Shown here piece by piece: positions 1-6,252 of a DNA stretch of 9,984 nt. Each line of letters opens with the position of its first letter. Position 1 is the stretch's first letter. The translations under genes were made by a program, and so were the position numbers. Source of the stretch: Thermoplasmata archaeon (GTDB taxonomy: Archaea; Thermoplasmatota; Thermoplasmata; Lutacidiplasmatales; UBA184); contig JASHTI010000153.1 of assembly GCA_030040625.1 (NCBI GenBank), positions 1 to 9,984 of the forward strand. The letters run 5' to 3'. The notes beneath the pieces are model-generated. The model did no database searches. It was not told the DNA's origin and was given only the letters and a program-made list of their open reading frames with translations.

Positions 1-2
1 GC

Positions 3-410
3 AGCGCCTTCGGCATCACCATCAACCACCGGGAGAACTTCACCGGCGTGCCGGACAACGACCGCGCGCTGACGATCCGCACCGTCGGCGAGATCGCCCG
101 GGAGGCGCCGGCGCTCTCCGACGCGCAGCTGCGGGAGCGCTTCCGCGCCGCGTTCATCTCGCCGGGGCACGTCACCCTCATCCAGGCCGCCGGTCCGCTC
201 CTCGCCGAACGCAAGGGCCATACGGAGCTCGTCATCTCGCTCGCCCGGATGGCGGGCCTGAGCGAGTCGGTGACCGTCTGCGAGATGCTCGGCGACTCCG
301 GCGGGGCCCGCTCCCCCGAGGCGGCGCGCAGCTACGCCGGCGCACACGGCTGGCCGTTCCTCGAGGGGCGCACCGTCGTCGAGGCCTGGGATCGATGGTC
401 GTCCGCGTGA
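3..410 (+). CDS. ribB: 3,4-dihydroxy-2-butanone 4-phosphate synthase, 3' part (5' end outside the window)
   Basis: The protein converts ribulose 5-phosphate to 3,4-dihydroxy-2-butanone 4-phosphate plus formate, supplying the four-carbon unit for lumazine synthase in the cytoplasm. The frame is open from the first complete codon at base 3, so about the C-terminal 135 residues are present and the start is upstream. Family motifs are clear: TGVPDNDRALTI (residues 14-25 of the fragment), SPGHVTL, then GHTELVISLARMAGL and VCEMLGDSGG near the end, the HTEL histidine and the acidic CEML segment being active-site regions in this family. It ends at TGA 408-410, 16 bases inside ribL, which points to translational coupling. 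The first two visible residues already lie in a conserved block, so roughly the N-terminal third to half is missing. In other archaea ribB is often near a CTP-dependent riboflavin kinase, which may lie upstream; that is inference. Confidence 0.93.
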   Translation, partial: SAFGITINHRENFTGVPDNDRALTIRTVGEIAREAPALSDAQLRERFRAAFISPGHVTLIQAAGPLLAERKGHTELVISLARMAGLSESVTVCEMLGDSGGARSPEAARSYAGAHGWPFLEGRTVVEAWDRWSSA

Positions 411-838
411 TGGCGACGGGGGTCTTCGACCTCCTCCACCCCGGGCACCTGTACTTCCTGACGGAGGCGAAGAAGCTCGGCGACGAGCTGGTGGTGGTCG
501 TCGCCCGCGACCAGACGGCCCGGCGCCTCAAGCACGAGCCGTATGTCCCCGAGCACGTCCGCCGGGAGATGGTCGAGGCGCTGAAGCCGGTCGACCGGGC
601 GATCCTCGGCTCGACCACCGACATCTACGAGACGGTGGTCCGCGAGCGCCCGCAGCTCATCGCCCTCGGCTACGACCAGGTCTGGAACGATAAGGAGGTC
701 GAGCGCGAGTGCGCGCGCCGCGGCGTGCCGGTCCGGGTCGTGCGCATCGGCCCGCTGCCGCACAACGAGCTCGCCACCCGGCGCCTGGTCGAGCGGATCC
801 TGGAGCGGGGCGCCCCGCCCCCGGGGGCCCGGCCGTGA
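395..838 (+). CDS. ribL: FAD synthetase (archaeal FMN adenylyltransferase)
   Basis: The 147-residue protein belongs to the nucleotidyltransferase family that transfers AMP from ATP to FMN to give FAD, the last step of flavin cofactor synthesis in archaea. The signature nucleotide-binding motif HPGH is at residues 15-18 in the context GVFDLLHPGHLYFL. It is followed by LGDELVVVVARD and REMVEALKPVDRAILG, the latter very typical of archaeal RibL, and a C-terminal LATRRLVERI segment in the place of the family's ISTSR-like motif. The length matches the family (about 150 residues). ATG 395 gives the natural N-terminus, with GAGG at 381-384 as a possible ribosome site; ATG 410 would begin just before the first strand and is less likely. 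The start lies inside ribB and the stop overlaps the ribC start, so the three genes are read together. A glycerol-phosphate cytidylyltransferase is the alternative fold relative, but the neighbours favour RibL. Confidence 0.92.
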   Translation: MVVRVMATGVFDLLHPGHLYFLTEAKKLGDELVVVVARDQTARRLKHEPYVPEHVRREMVEALKPVDRAILGSTTDIYETVVRERPQLIALGYDQVWNDKEVERECARRGVPVRVVRIGPLPHNELATRRLVERILERGAPPPGARP

Positions 839-1296
839 AGCGGATCGGGGTCGCCGACACGACCTTCGCCCGGGTCGACCTCGCCCGCTACGCGGTCCGG
901 GCCCTCGGCGGCGCCGGGACCGGCTTCCGCGTCGTCCGGCGGACCGTCCCCGGGATCAAGGACCTGCCGGTCGCCTGCCGGAGCCTCTTCGACGCGGGGG
1001 CCGACCTCTGCCTCGCGCTGGGGATGCCCGGGCGGGCGGAGTACGACCGGACCTGCGCGCACGAGGCGTCGATGGGCCTCATCTTCGCGAGCGTGCTCGC
1101 CGCCAAGCCGATCGTCGAGTGCTTCGTATTCGAGTCCGAGGCCGCCGACGACCGCCAGCTCGAGGAGCTCGGGCGACGGCGCGCCGAGGAGCACGCCCTC
1201 AACGCCTACCAGCTGCTGTTCCGCCCGCAGGACCTCGCGCGCCACGCCGGCCGGGGGCTCCGCCAGGGGTTCCCGGACGCCGGGCCGGCGCGCTAG
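835..1296 (+). CDS. ribC: Riboflavin synthase, archaeal type
   Basis: The enzyme dismutates two 6,7-dimethyl-8-ribityllumazine molecules to riboflavin and the pyrimidinedione that is recycled by lumazine synthase. Archaeal riboflavin synthase is unrelated to the bacterial enzyme and is a homologue of lumazine synthase. Visible family blocks are IGVADTTFARVD (4-15), TVPGIKDLPVAC (37-48), LGMPGRAEYDRTCAHEASMGL (about 62-82, mostly invariant), RRAEEHALNAYQLLF and a C-terminal GLRQGFPDAGPAR. I chose GTG 835, giving 153 residues, the usual size. The same frame extends upstream to 709, but that part is a low-complexity Arg/Ala/Pro shadow of ribL with no family similarity. GTG 835 forms a GTGA overlap with the ribL stop at 836-838, a classic coupled start. 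The adjacent paralogue ribH acts immediately before it in the pathway. Confidence 0.95.
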   Translation: MKRIGVADTTFARVDLARYAVRALGGAGTGFRVVRRTVPGIKDLPVACRSLFDAGADLCLALGMPGRAEYDRTCAHEASMGLIFASVLAAKPIVECFVFESEAADDRQLEELGRRRAEEHALNAYQLLFRPQDLARHAGRGLRQGFPDAGPAR

Positions 1297-1306
1297 GCGC
1301 GGGAGC

Positions 1307-1312
1307 GGGAGG
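1307..1312 (+). promoter_or_regulatory. Shine-Dalgarno site of ribH
   Basis: GGGAGG lies 8 bases before the ATG at 1321, in the 24-base gap after ribC. It supports this start and independent ribosome loading on ribH, the only gene of the visible flavin operon not overlapping its predecessor. Confidence 0.7.
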
Positions 1313-1320
1313 CAACGAAG

Positions 1321-1761
1321 ATGGCACCAGCACGGACGGCGAAGGGCGGGATCCGGATCGCGATCGCGGCGAGCGAGTTCAACTTCGACGTGACGCTGCT
1401 CATGCTCGAGCGGGCGAAGGAGGAGATCGCCTTCCTCGGCGCGGAGCTCGGCCCGGTCCTCAAGACCCCGGGCGTCTTCGATATCCCGCTGGCGGCGAAG
1501 CGGCTGCTGGCCCGGCCCGACGTCGACGCCGTCGTCGCCCTCGGCGCGGTGATCGAGGGGGAGACCCACCACGACGAGGTCGTGATGCAGCAGGCCTCCC
1601 GGAAGCTCGCCGACCTCGCCGTGGAGACCGGCAAACCGGTCGGCCTCGGCATCTCCGGCCCGGGCGAGACCCGGCTGCAGGCCCAGGACCGGATCGAGAA
1701 CGCGGCGAACGCGGTGCGGGCCGTCGTGAAGATGGCCCAGCGGCTCCGCGAGCTCGCCTAG
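1321..1761 (+). CDS. ribH: 6,7-dimethyl-8-ribityllumazine synthase
   Basis: The enzyme condenses 5-amino-6-ribitylamino-uracil with 3,4-dihydroxy-2-butanone 4-phosphate to give the direct precursor of riboflavin. The 146-residue protein has the standard length and order of motifs: ASEFNFDV (17-24, substrate pocket), PGVFDIPLAAK (50-60; the archaeal equivalent of the bacterial GAFEIP), GAVIEGETHHDEVV (75-88, with the conserved catalytic-region histidines 83 and 84) and GISGPGETRLQAQDR (110-124, phosphate-binding). Lumazine synthases usually assemble as pentamers or 60-mer shells, which cannot be judged here. The gene is the last of the flavin operon: TAG 1759-1761 is followed by a 61-base gap with a new promoter-like element. 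With RibB upstream supplying one substrate and RibC using the product, the operon is functionally coherent. The 5-amino-6-ribitylamino-uracil branch is not in the window. Confidence 0.95.
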   Translation: MAPARTAKGGIRIAIAASEFNFDVTLLMLERAKEEIAFLGAELGPVLKTPGVFDIPLAAKRLLARPDVDAVVALGAVIEGETHHDEVVMQQASRKLADLAVETGKPVGLGISGPGETRLQAQDRIENAANAVRAVVKMAQRLRELA

Positions 1762-1802
1762 CGCGCACCGTCTCGGGCCCGGCGGGGCCGGCCGCGCCCC
1801 GG

Positions 1803-1810
1803 CATATACT
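1803..1810 (+). promoter_or_regulatory. TATA-like box before the surface-protein gene
   Basis: GCATATACT is the only AT-rich patch in the GC-rich gap between ribH and the next gene. The box lies about 45 bases before ATG 1850 and only about 17 before ATG 1823. Archaeal transcription normally starts 25-28 bases after the box centre, near 1832. That would make the second ATG the real start, or mean that the box is not the one used. Confidence 0.45.
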
Positions 1811-1822
1811 CGCCGCGGGTAG

Positions 1823-4800
1823 ATGCCCTCGCGCGCCCACTTACGGGTGATGCACGCGGGTATCGGGCTCGAGCGCGGTAAGACGACCGAGAACCTAGGG
1901 CGGCGTCGCCCGGCTCCTCGCACCTTCCTCCTCGTCCTGGTCGTCGCGGCCCTCGTCTCCGTACCACCACTGTCGGCATCGGGCCTCGGGGCTCGGATCT
2001 ACGCGCACGCGGAGACGCCGGGGTCCGTTCCTCTGGGCGGGCTCGCCGGGGCCGAGGCATCCGTTGCCTCGGGCGGTGGTCCGGCGGCCGGGGCTCCCTT
2101 GAGCTGCCGGACCGCAGGAACCGCCGGTTCCGCCATCTGCGGAGATCCCGCGTCCGGGCCCGCGGGCTGGGTCTATGGGGGGCCGGGTCCGGAGAGCCTC
2201 TCTCACGGTGGTTCGCTGGAGCTCGCCTACGACCCGGCCGAGGGCTACACCCTCGTCTTCGCGACCTATTCCAATGCCTCCGGCCCGTCGTCCACCTGGT
2301 CGTACCGCGACGGGGACTGGACCCGCCTCGAGAACAGCTCCGCGGGCTCGCCCCTGGCGCCTCCCGGCTGTGGCGGCGACGCCTTGAGTTACGACCCGAC
2401 GGACGACTACGTCGTGCTGGTCACGCCGGGGAGGTCGCCCGGCGAGCCGTGCGGGACCTCCCCGGAGACCTGGATCTTCTCGTACGGGGGCTGGCAGCAG
2501 TTGAGCCCGGTCCTCTCGCCCCCCTCGGCCCCGGATGGCTCCTTCGCATGGCTCGGGTCTGCACCACCGCAGAGCGGCCTCCTCCTGTTCGAGAGCAACG
2601 ACCTGAACCGACCCTGGTCGTTCGTAGCTGGCAGCTGGACCCAATCGGAGAACGTCTCAACCGAGGCACCGGGGAACGGCTCGCAGATGTACGGGGTGAT
2701 GACCTACGACTCGACGGATAAGGAGCTCCTCGATTTCGTCGGGTACGCGCCGCCCAGCGCTACGAACCAGACCTGGGTCTACGCGGCCGGAGAGTGGTCG
2801 GAGCTGTCCCCGACGGCCGCCCCGTCGCCACGAAGGGGGGCCCTGCTGATCGATGATCCATCCGATCACGACGTGGTGCTGCTGGGAGGGGTGAACGACT
2901 CCGGTGATGCAGCGCGGGACGTTTGGTCGTTTTCGGCGGGAACCTGGACCCGTCTCGTCGCCACGGTGCCCTACCCGGAATCCTGTGGGACCAGTTGCTA
3001 CGCCTCGTTCGGCGAGTTCGATCCGTTGAGCGGGGCGATTGTGGTGGTCACCACTGGCCGAGGGTCGTTGCCGGTCGCGAACGGAACGCTCGTTTGGAGC
3101 TACTCCAACGGAACGTTCACCAACGTCACCGCGCCGTCGCCTCCCGCGGGCGGGGTCGCTGGCTTCGCTTGGGACCTCGCGGACGGCTATGGTCTGTTGC
3201 AGACCGACGGGGGCGCGACATGGATGTTCCAGAACGGGAACTGGTCTCCGGTCTCGGGGAGTCCCCGCCCGGCGCCGGGGCTGATGGCCTACGACGCATC
3301 GGACGGCTACGTTCTCCTGTACACCGACACCGGAGAGACCTGGCAGTTCCTCGGCGGCCGCTGGGCCGAGCTGACACCACTTCGGTCCCCGCCAATCGTC
3401 GGCCTCGGACTGGCCGACGATCCCTCGGAAGGCTACGTGCTGCTGCTCGCCTGGACTCCCCGGGGTGACGTCAGCTGGGAGTTCGACAACGGCAGCTGGG
3501 CGAACCTCACGGGCGAACTCTCGGGCGAGCCGTTGGGGACGCCCGCGAACTCCCTCGTGTTCGACCCCGACCTCGGTGGCGTCGTCGCGTTCGGGACCTA
3601 CTACGACGGGAATGGGACCAACGCGACGTGGCTGTTCACGGGGACGGGCTGGAGCCGGCTCACGACCAGCGGCCCGGCGCCGCCCCCGCTGGGCGCCGCG
3701 GCCGTCGCTTACGATCCTGCGGCCGGGGCCCTCGTTCTCTTCGGAGGCGAGTCGACCACGGATGTGCTCACGAGTGGCAACGCCACTTGGTTGCTGACGA
3801 TCGCAGGCTGGGCCCGCGTGGCGGCGGGACCGACACCGCCGGCCCTCTACGATGCCGAGATGGTCTATGACCCGTCGCTCGAGGCCCTCGTGCTCTACGG
3901 GGGGTACGATAGTGGATCCTGGTGGAGCTGGAGCGGCGGGCCTGCGGTTGGTCCGCTGGTCCGTGCGGTGGCGGCGGATCCCGACCCGGCCGAGGTCAAC
4001 GCGGACCTGGGGATCTCGGTTGACGTGCTCGGGGGCGCCCTCCCGCTGACCTTCGCGTACGCCGGCCTGCCCGAGGGCTGCACGTCCGCCAACTCGACGT
4101 CGATCTCGTGCGTCCCATCCGAACCCGGGACGTCGTCGATCAGGGTGACGGTCGTGGACGCTCACGGGAGTCGGTCGTATGGCTCGCTCGATCTTGTCGT
4201 TGAGCCCGCCCCGAGCGTTGCGTCGTTCGTCGCTTCTCCTGCCTCCCTGCCCGTAGGGACCCGCACGGTCCTCGCGACAACGGTCACGGGCGGTAGCTCG
4301 CCGTTCACCTACGCGTACTCGGGTCTACCGGACGGTTGCGCCGACCAGGATGTCCCCCTGCTCCCTTGCGTTCCCGAGGTCTCTGGGACGTACAGCGTGG
4401 ACGTGCTCGTGACGGACGGCGCCGGCGAGACGGCGCTTGCGAGCACCGTGCTCGGGGTCCGGCCCGCCGGTGCGACGGGCGGTCCCTCGATCGAGTCCTT
4501 CACGGCGAGCCCCTCGGTCGTGATCCTCGGCAACGGCACGGTCCTCGCGGCGGTCGCGGAGTCGGCCCAGGGCCCGCTCAGCTATTCGTACGCGGGCCTG
4601 CCGGGTGGGTGCGTGTCGGCAAACTCATCCTCGATTCGCTGCGAGCCTTCCGTCGCCGGCGCCTACGTCGTCACGGTGGGCGTGGCCGAGCCCTCAGGCC
4701 GTTCCGCCGAGGCGAACCTGACGCTGGATGTCGTTCCGGCCGGGGCTGAGGGCCATCCCATCGTCGTATCGTTCCTCGCAACTCCCGCCTTGATCTCGCT

Positions 4801-5245
4801 CGGAACCTCGACCGTCCTCCTGGCCACGGTCTCGGGAACGGTGGCCGGGCTTTCGTTCGTCTACGCCGGCCTCCCGGTCGGCTGCGTCTCCACCGATAGC
4901 CCGAGCGTCACCTGCCGGCCCCAGGCGGCCGGGGCCTACGCCATCGCGGTGACCGTCGCGGAGCCGAGTGGGAATCGGACCACCGTCCCCACGACGCTGG
5001 CGGTGGTCGCCACTGCGCCCCGACCCAGCAGCACCTATGCCGGTCTGCCCGCCTGGGGCTTCGCGGCGCTGGTCGGGCTCGGAGCCGGACTAGCGGCGGC
5101 GCTGGGAAGCTGGATTGGAGTGGAGCGCCTAGCCCTGCGGCGCCGCCGGGACGGCGAGCGGTGGCTCGCCGAACTTTCGGAAAAGCCCCCTCATGTCGGG
5201 AAGGAGAGCGATCGGGTGGCCGAGCCGGGCGAGGGCAAGAAGTAG
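1823..5245 (+). CDS. Large surface-anchored protein with kelch-like propeller repeats and four Ig/PKD-like domains
   Basis: I do not recognise a named gene; the architecture is clear. From ATG 1823 it is 1140 residues. A basic N-terminus is followed by a hydrophobic stretch (about 35-55, FLLVLVVAALVSV) acting as signal peptide or anchor. A Gly/Ser/Ala-rich spacer leads to about 12 kelch-like units (about 134-706), each with a YDP-x-(D/E)-GYxVL strand pair and a TW-x-(F/Y)-x-x-G-x-W segment. Four Ig/PKD-like repeats follow (about 711-1067), then a membrane helix (about 1079-1101) and a 40-residue charged tail. Some 20 N-x-S/T sequons suggest a heavily glycosylated outer-surface protein. Binding or adhesion is a guess from the folds; no catalytic motif is seen. 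ATG 1850 is an in-frame alternative that fits the TATA-like box better and follows GGTG. Codon use has more A/T third positions than the flanking metabolic genes. A winged-helix gene follows 41 bases on. Confidence 0.85.
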   Translation: MPSRAHLRVMHAGIGLERGKTTENLGRRRPAPRTFLLVLVVAALVSVPPLSASGLGARIYAHAETPGSVPLGGLAGAEASVASGGGPAAGAPLSCRTAGTAGSAICGDPASGPAGWVYGGPGPESLSHGGSLELAYDPAEGYTLVFATYSNASGPSSTWSYRDGDWTRLENSSAGSPLAPPGCGGDALSYDPTDDYVVLVTPGRSPGEPCGTSPETWIFSYGGWQQLSPVLSPPSAPDGSFAWLGSAPPQSGLLLFESNDLNRPWSFVAGSWTQSENVSTEAPGNGSQMYGVMTYDSTDKELLDFVGYAPPSATNQTWVYAAGEWSELSPTAAPSPRRGALLIDDPSDHDVVLLGGVNDSGDAARDVWSFSAGTWTRLVATVPYPESCGTSCYASFGEFDPLSGAIVVVTTGRGSLPVANGTLVWSYSNGTFTNVTAPSPPAGGVAGFAWDLADGYGLLQTDGGATWMFQNGNWSPVSGSPRPAPGLMAYDASDGYVLLYTDTGETWQFLGGRWAELTPLRSPPIVGLGLADDPSEGYVLLLAWTPRGDVSWEFDNGSWANLTGELSGEPLGTPANSLVFDPDLGGVVAFGTYYDGNGTNATWLFTGTGWSRLTTSGPAPPPLGAAAVAYDPAAGALVLFGGESTTDVLTSGNATWLLTIAGWARVAAGPTPPALYDAEMVYDPSLEALVLYGGYDSGSWWSWSGGPAVGPLVRAVAADPDPAEVNADLGISVDVLGGALPLTFAYAGLPEGCTSANSTSISCVPSEPGTSSIRVTVVDAHGSRSYGSLDLVVEPAPSVASFVASPASLPVGTRTVLATTVTGGSSPFTYAYSGLPDGCADQDVPLLPCVPEVSGTYSVDVLVTDGAGETALASTVLGVRPAGATGGPSIESFTASPSVVILGNGTVLAAVAESAQGPLSYSYAGLPGGCVSANSSSIRCEPSVAGAYVVTVGVAEPSGRSAEANLTLDVVPAGAEGHPIVVSFLATPALISLGTSTVLLATVSGTVAGLSFVYAGLPVGCVSTDSPSVTCRPQAAGAYAIAVTVAEPSGNRTTVPTTLAVVATAPRPSSTYAGLPAWGFAALVGLGAGLAAALGSWIGVERLALRRRRDGERWLAELSEKPPHVGKESDRVAEPGEGKK
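2222..3940 (+). repeat. About 12 degenerate kelch-like repeats (protein level)
   Basis: The units cover residues about 134-706 at 40-60 residues each. Recurrent cores are AYDPAEGY, SYDPTDDY, TYDSTDKE, FDPLSGA, AWDLADGY, AYDASDGY, DDPSEGY, FDPDLGG, AYDPAAGA and VYDPSLEA. Each is followed by a strand such as VVLLGG or LVLFGG and then a tryptophan-rich segment such as TWSYRDGDW, TWVYAAGEW, TWMFQNGNW or TWQFLGGRW. Twelve blades could form two six-bladed propellers; the split is inference. The repeats are diverged at DNA level, so recent duplication is not evident. Confidence 0.75.
3953..5023 (+). repeat. Four tandem Ig/PKD-like repeats with an invariant CX9C pair (protein level)
   Basis: The repeats begin near residues 711, 797, 888 and 979 and are 86-91 residues long. 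Each carries (F/Y)-(A/S)-Y-(A/S)-GLP-x-GC or a close variant, exactly nine residues, C-x-P, then a GxYxVxVxVxxxxG strand pair. The cysteine pairs are at about 753/763, 839/849, 930/940 and 1021/1031. The first residues of repeats 2-4 share a S-F-x-A-(S/T)-P core. The regular cysteine spacing suggests one disulfide-closed loop per domain. Confidence 0.8.
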
Positions 5246-5275
5246 GAGTCCCTCGTTCCGAACCCCACGGTGGAC

Positions 5276-5279
5276 GGAG
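5276..5279 (+). promoter_or_regulatory. Shine-Dalgarno site that sets the start of the winged-helix gene
   Basis: GGAG lies 7 bases before GTG 5287. No TATA-like patch is visible in the 41 bases after the surface-protein stop, so this site suggests translation from a shared transcript. Confidence 0.5.
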
Positions 5280-5286
5280 CGATCGC

Positions 5287-5787
5287 GTGACGGTCGTCGA
5301 CCTCGAGGTCGCCTCGATCGGGGTCGGCGGGGGCGTGGTCGGATGGCTAGCCCATTGGGCGTGGGTCCGATCACGGAGCCGCGGCGGGCGACAAGCCGCC
5401 CGGCCGACGGACTTCACGGCCCGCGGGCCACCCCCGGCCGCCCCTGAGCCCGCGCCCGGAGCTCCGAGCGCGCCGCTCGCGCCCCCGGCGGGGTCATCTC
5501 TCACGCTCGGGGCCGGAATCGCCCGGGCCATCCTCCTCCATCTGCTCGCTCAGGGTCCTTCGGCGCCGGAGGAGGTCGCGCGGCTCTCCTTCACCCAAGC
5601 GGGAATCGCCGAAGCTCTCGGCATCCGCCAGGGGAACGCGTCCCGAGTGCTCGGTCGCCTGGTGGCGGCCGGGGCGCTCCGCGTGGACCGCGGGCATGTC
5701 TCCGGGGTCGATTACCGTCGAAAGGTCTATCGGCTGACCGCGCTCGGCGAGTCGATCGCTCGTGAGCTGAGACGACGGAGCCCGTGA
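5287..5787 (+). CDS. Membrane-tethered winged helix-turn-helix transcription regulator
   Basis: From GTG 5287 this is a 166-residue protein of three parts. A Gly/Trp-rich hydrophobic segment at about residues 9-26 (SIGVGGGVVGWLAHWAWV) is followed by RSRSRGGR. The positive charges after the helix predict an outside N-terminus and a cytoplasmic remainder. Next comes a Pro/Ala linker (about 43-75). The C-terminal winged helix (about 76-164) has a first helix GIARAILLHLLAQ, helix-turn-helix FTQAGIAEALGIRQGNASRVLGRLVAAG, and a wing ending in YRRKVYRLTALGE, which resembles MarR/IclR-type archaeal domains. The frame continues upstream to 5161, but that overlaps the end of the previous gene and is Arg/Gly-rich, so I rejected it. 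Its place right after the surface-protein gene suggests co-expression and perhaps control of surface functions; the target is unknown. The membrane helix is short and glycine-rich, so peripheral attachment is possible. Confidence 0.78.
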   Translation: MTVVDLEVASIGVGGGVVGWLAHWAWVRSRSRGGRQAARPTDFTARGPPPAAPEPAPGAPSAPLAPPAGSSLTLGAGIARAILLHLLAQGPSAPEEVARLSFTQAGIAEALGIRQGNASRVLGRLVAAGALRVDRGHVSGVDYRRKVYRLTALGESIARELRRRSP

Positions 5788-5795
5788 CTCTTGGG

Positions 5796-6152
5796 CTAAA
5801 GGCCGAACCGCGGTCGAAGGTAGTCCAGAACGGCCTTGCCCTTCGGCGTGTGCGGGGTCACGCTCACCGACCCCGGAGGTGGCCTTCGCGCCCCGCGGCT
5901 CTCAAACGCGGCGTGAATCGCGGACTCGGGCCCCTCCACGGTCACGTCGGGGGAGGGCAGGGCTAGGGGCTGGACTCGGGCGTTGCCCTGTCCATCGATG
6001 ACCAGCGACGCGCTCTCGCGCTCCGTTCGGAAGACCCAGGTCTGCGGCAGGTACGCGCGGACGAACCCGCCGAAGAGCCCGGACAGGCGGGGCTTGACCT
6101 CGGCCTCGATTCGCGGCCGCAGTGCGGCGAGGAGATCCGCGGTGGCGCCCAC
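5796..6152 (-). CDS. Small SCP2-like (sterol carrier protein fold) protein
   Basis: This minus-strand frame looks like a real gene: its composition is balanced, while the other frames over the same bases are Arg/Pro-rich. It encodes 118 residues from GTG 6152. An amphipathic helix (LLAALRPRIEAEVKPRL) and GLFGGFVRAYLPQTWVF are followed by strand-turn-strand RESASLVIDGQGNARV, PDVTVEGPESAIHAAFE and a C-terminal TPKGKAVLDYLRPRFGL. This pattern (a strand carrying a nonspecific ligand cavity, then a helix after DVTVEG) resembles SCP2 domains, which bind lipids or acyl-CoA; the ligand here is unknown. The start was chosen because a CATATG box lies 26 bases upstream, the spacing for a leaderless transcript. 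A TTG start at 6212 would add 20 poorly conserved-looking residues beyond that box. It converges on the winged-helix gene with 8 bases between stops and diverges from the biotin ligase gene. Confidence 0.65.
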   Translation of the reverse strand: MGATADLLAALRPRIEAEVKPRLSGLFGGFVRAYLPQTWVFRTERESASLVIDGQGNARVQPLALPSPDVTVEGPESAIHAAFESRGARRPPPGSVSVTPHTPKGKAVLDYLRPRFGL

Positions 6153-6174
6153 GCTGACGCGGGAACCGGCCCCC

Positions 6175-6183
6175 GCATATGGG
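6175..6183 (-). promoter_or_regulatory. TATA-like box for the minus-strand SCP2-like gene
   Basis: On the minus strand this reads CCCATATGC. Its centre is about 26 bases from GTG 6152, which would place the transcription start on or next to the start codon (leaderless). The core CATATG is palindromic, so it could also act rightward, but no in-frame start for the right-hand gene lies at the matching distance. Confidence 0.45.
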
Positions 6184-6213
6184 CTTCGCTCCCTCGACGG
6201 CGCGTTCCCCAAC

Positions 6214-6220
6214 CATTATG
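6214..6220 (+). promoter_or_regulatory. TATA-like patch before the biotin ligase operon
   Basis: CATTATG stands out in the GC-rich divergent gap. A start 25-28 bases downstream would fall near 6242, about 10 bases before GTG 6253, giving a very short leader. It is a weak match to the archaeal box and is called mainly from position. Confidence 0.3.
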
Positions 6221-6252
6221 GCTCGGCCCTCATCGCGTTGCCGGGGTCGACG

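Noticed and set aside
709..834. N-terminal extension of ribC
   Set aside because: It reads as low-complexity Arg/Ala/Pro over the end of ribL, and family alignment begins at GTG 835.
1762..1802. GC-rich inverted repeats after ribH as a terminator
   Set aside because: Palindromic patches such as GGCCGGCC are expected at this composition and no T-run follows, so termination is not supported.
670..1923. Minus-strand open frame of 417 codons over the flavin genes
   Set aside because: It is antisense to ribL, ribC and ribH with full family motifs; its composition is shadow-like.
2657..4165. Minus-strand open frame of 502 codons inside the surface-protein gene
   Set aside because: It is Arg/Pro/Gly-rich without domains and is opposite the clear kelch repeats.
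5161..5286. N-terminal extension of the winged-helix protein
   Set aside because: It overlaps the coding end of the surface protein and lacks a ribosome site; GTG 5287 with GGAG upstream is better.
5983..6252. N-terminal extension of the biotin ligase
   Set aside because: The catalytic domain starts at the GTG; the extension is antisense to the SCP2-like gene and its promoter.
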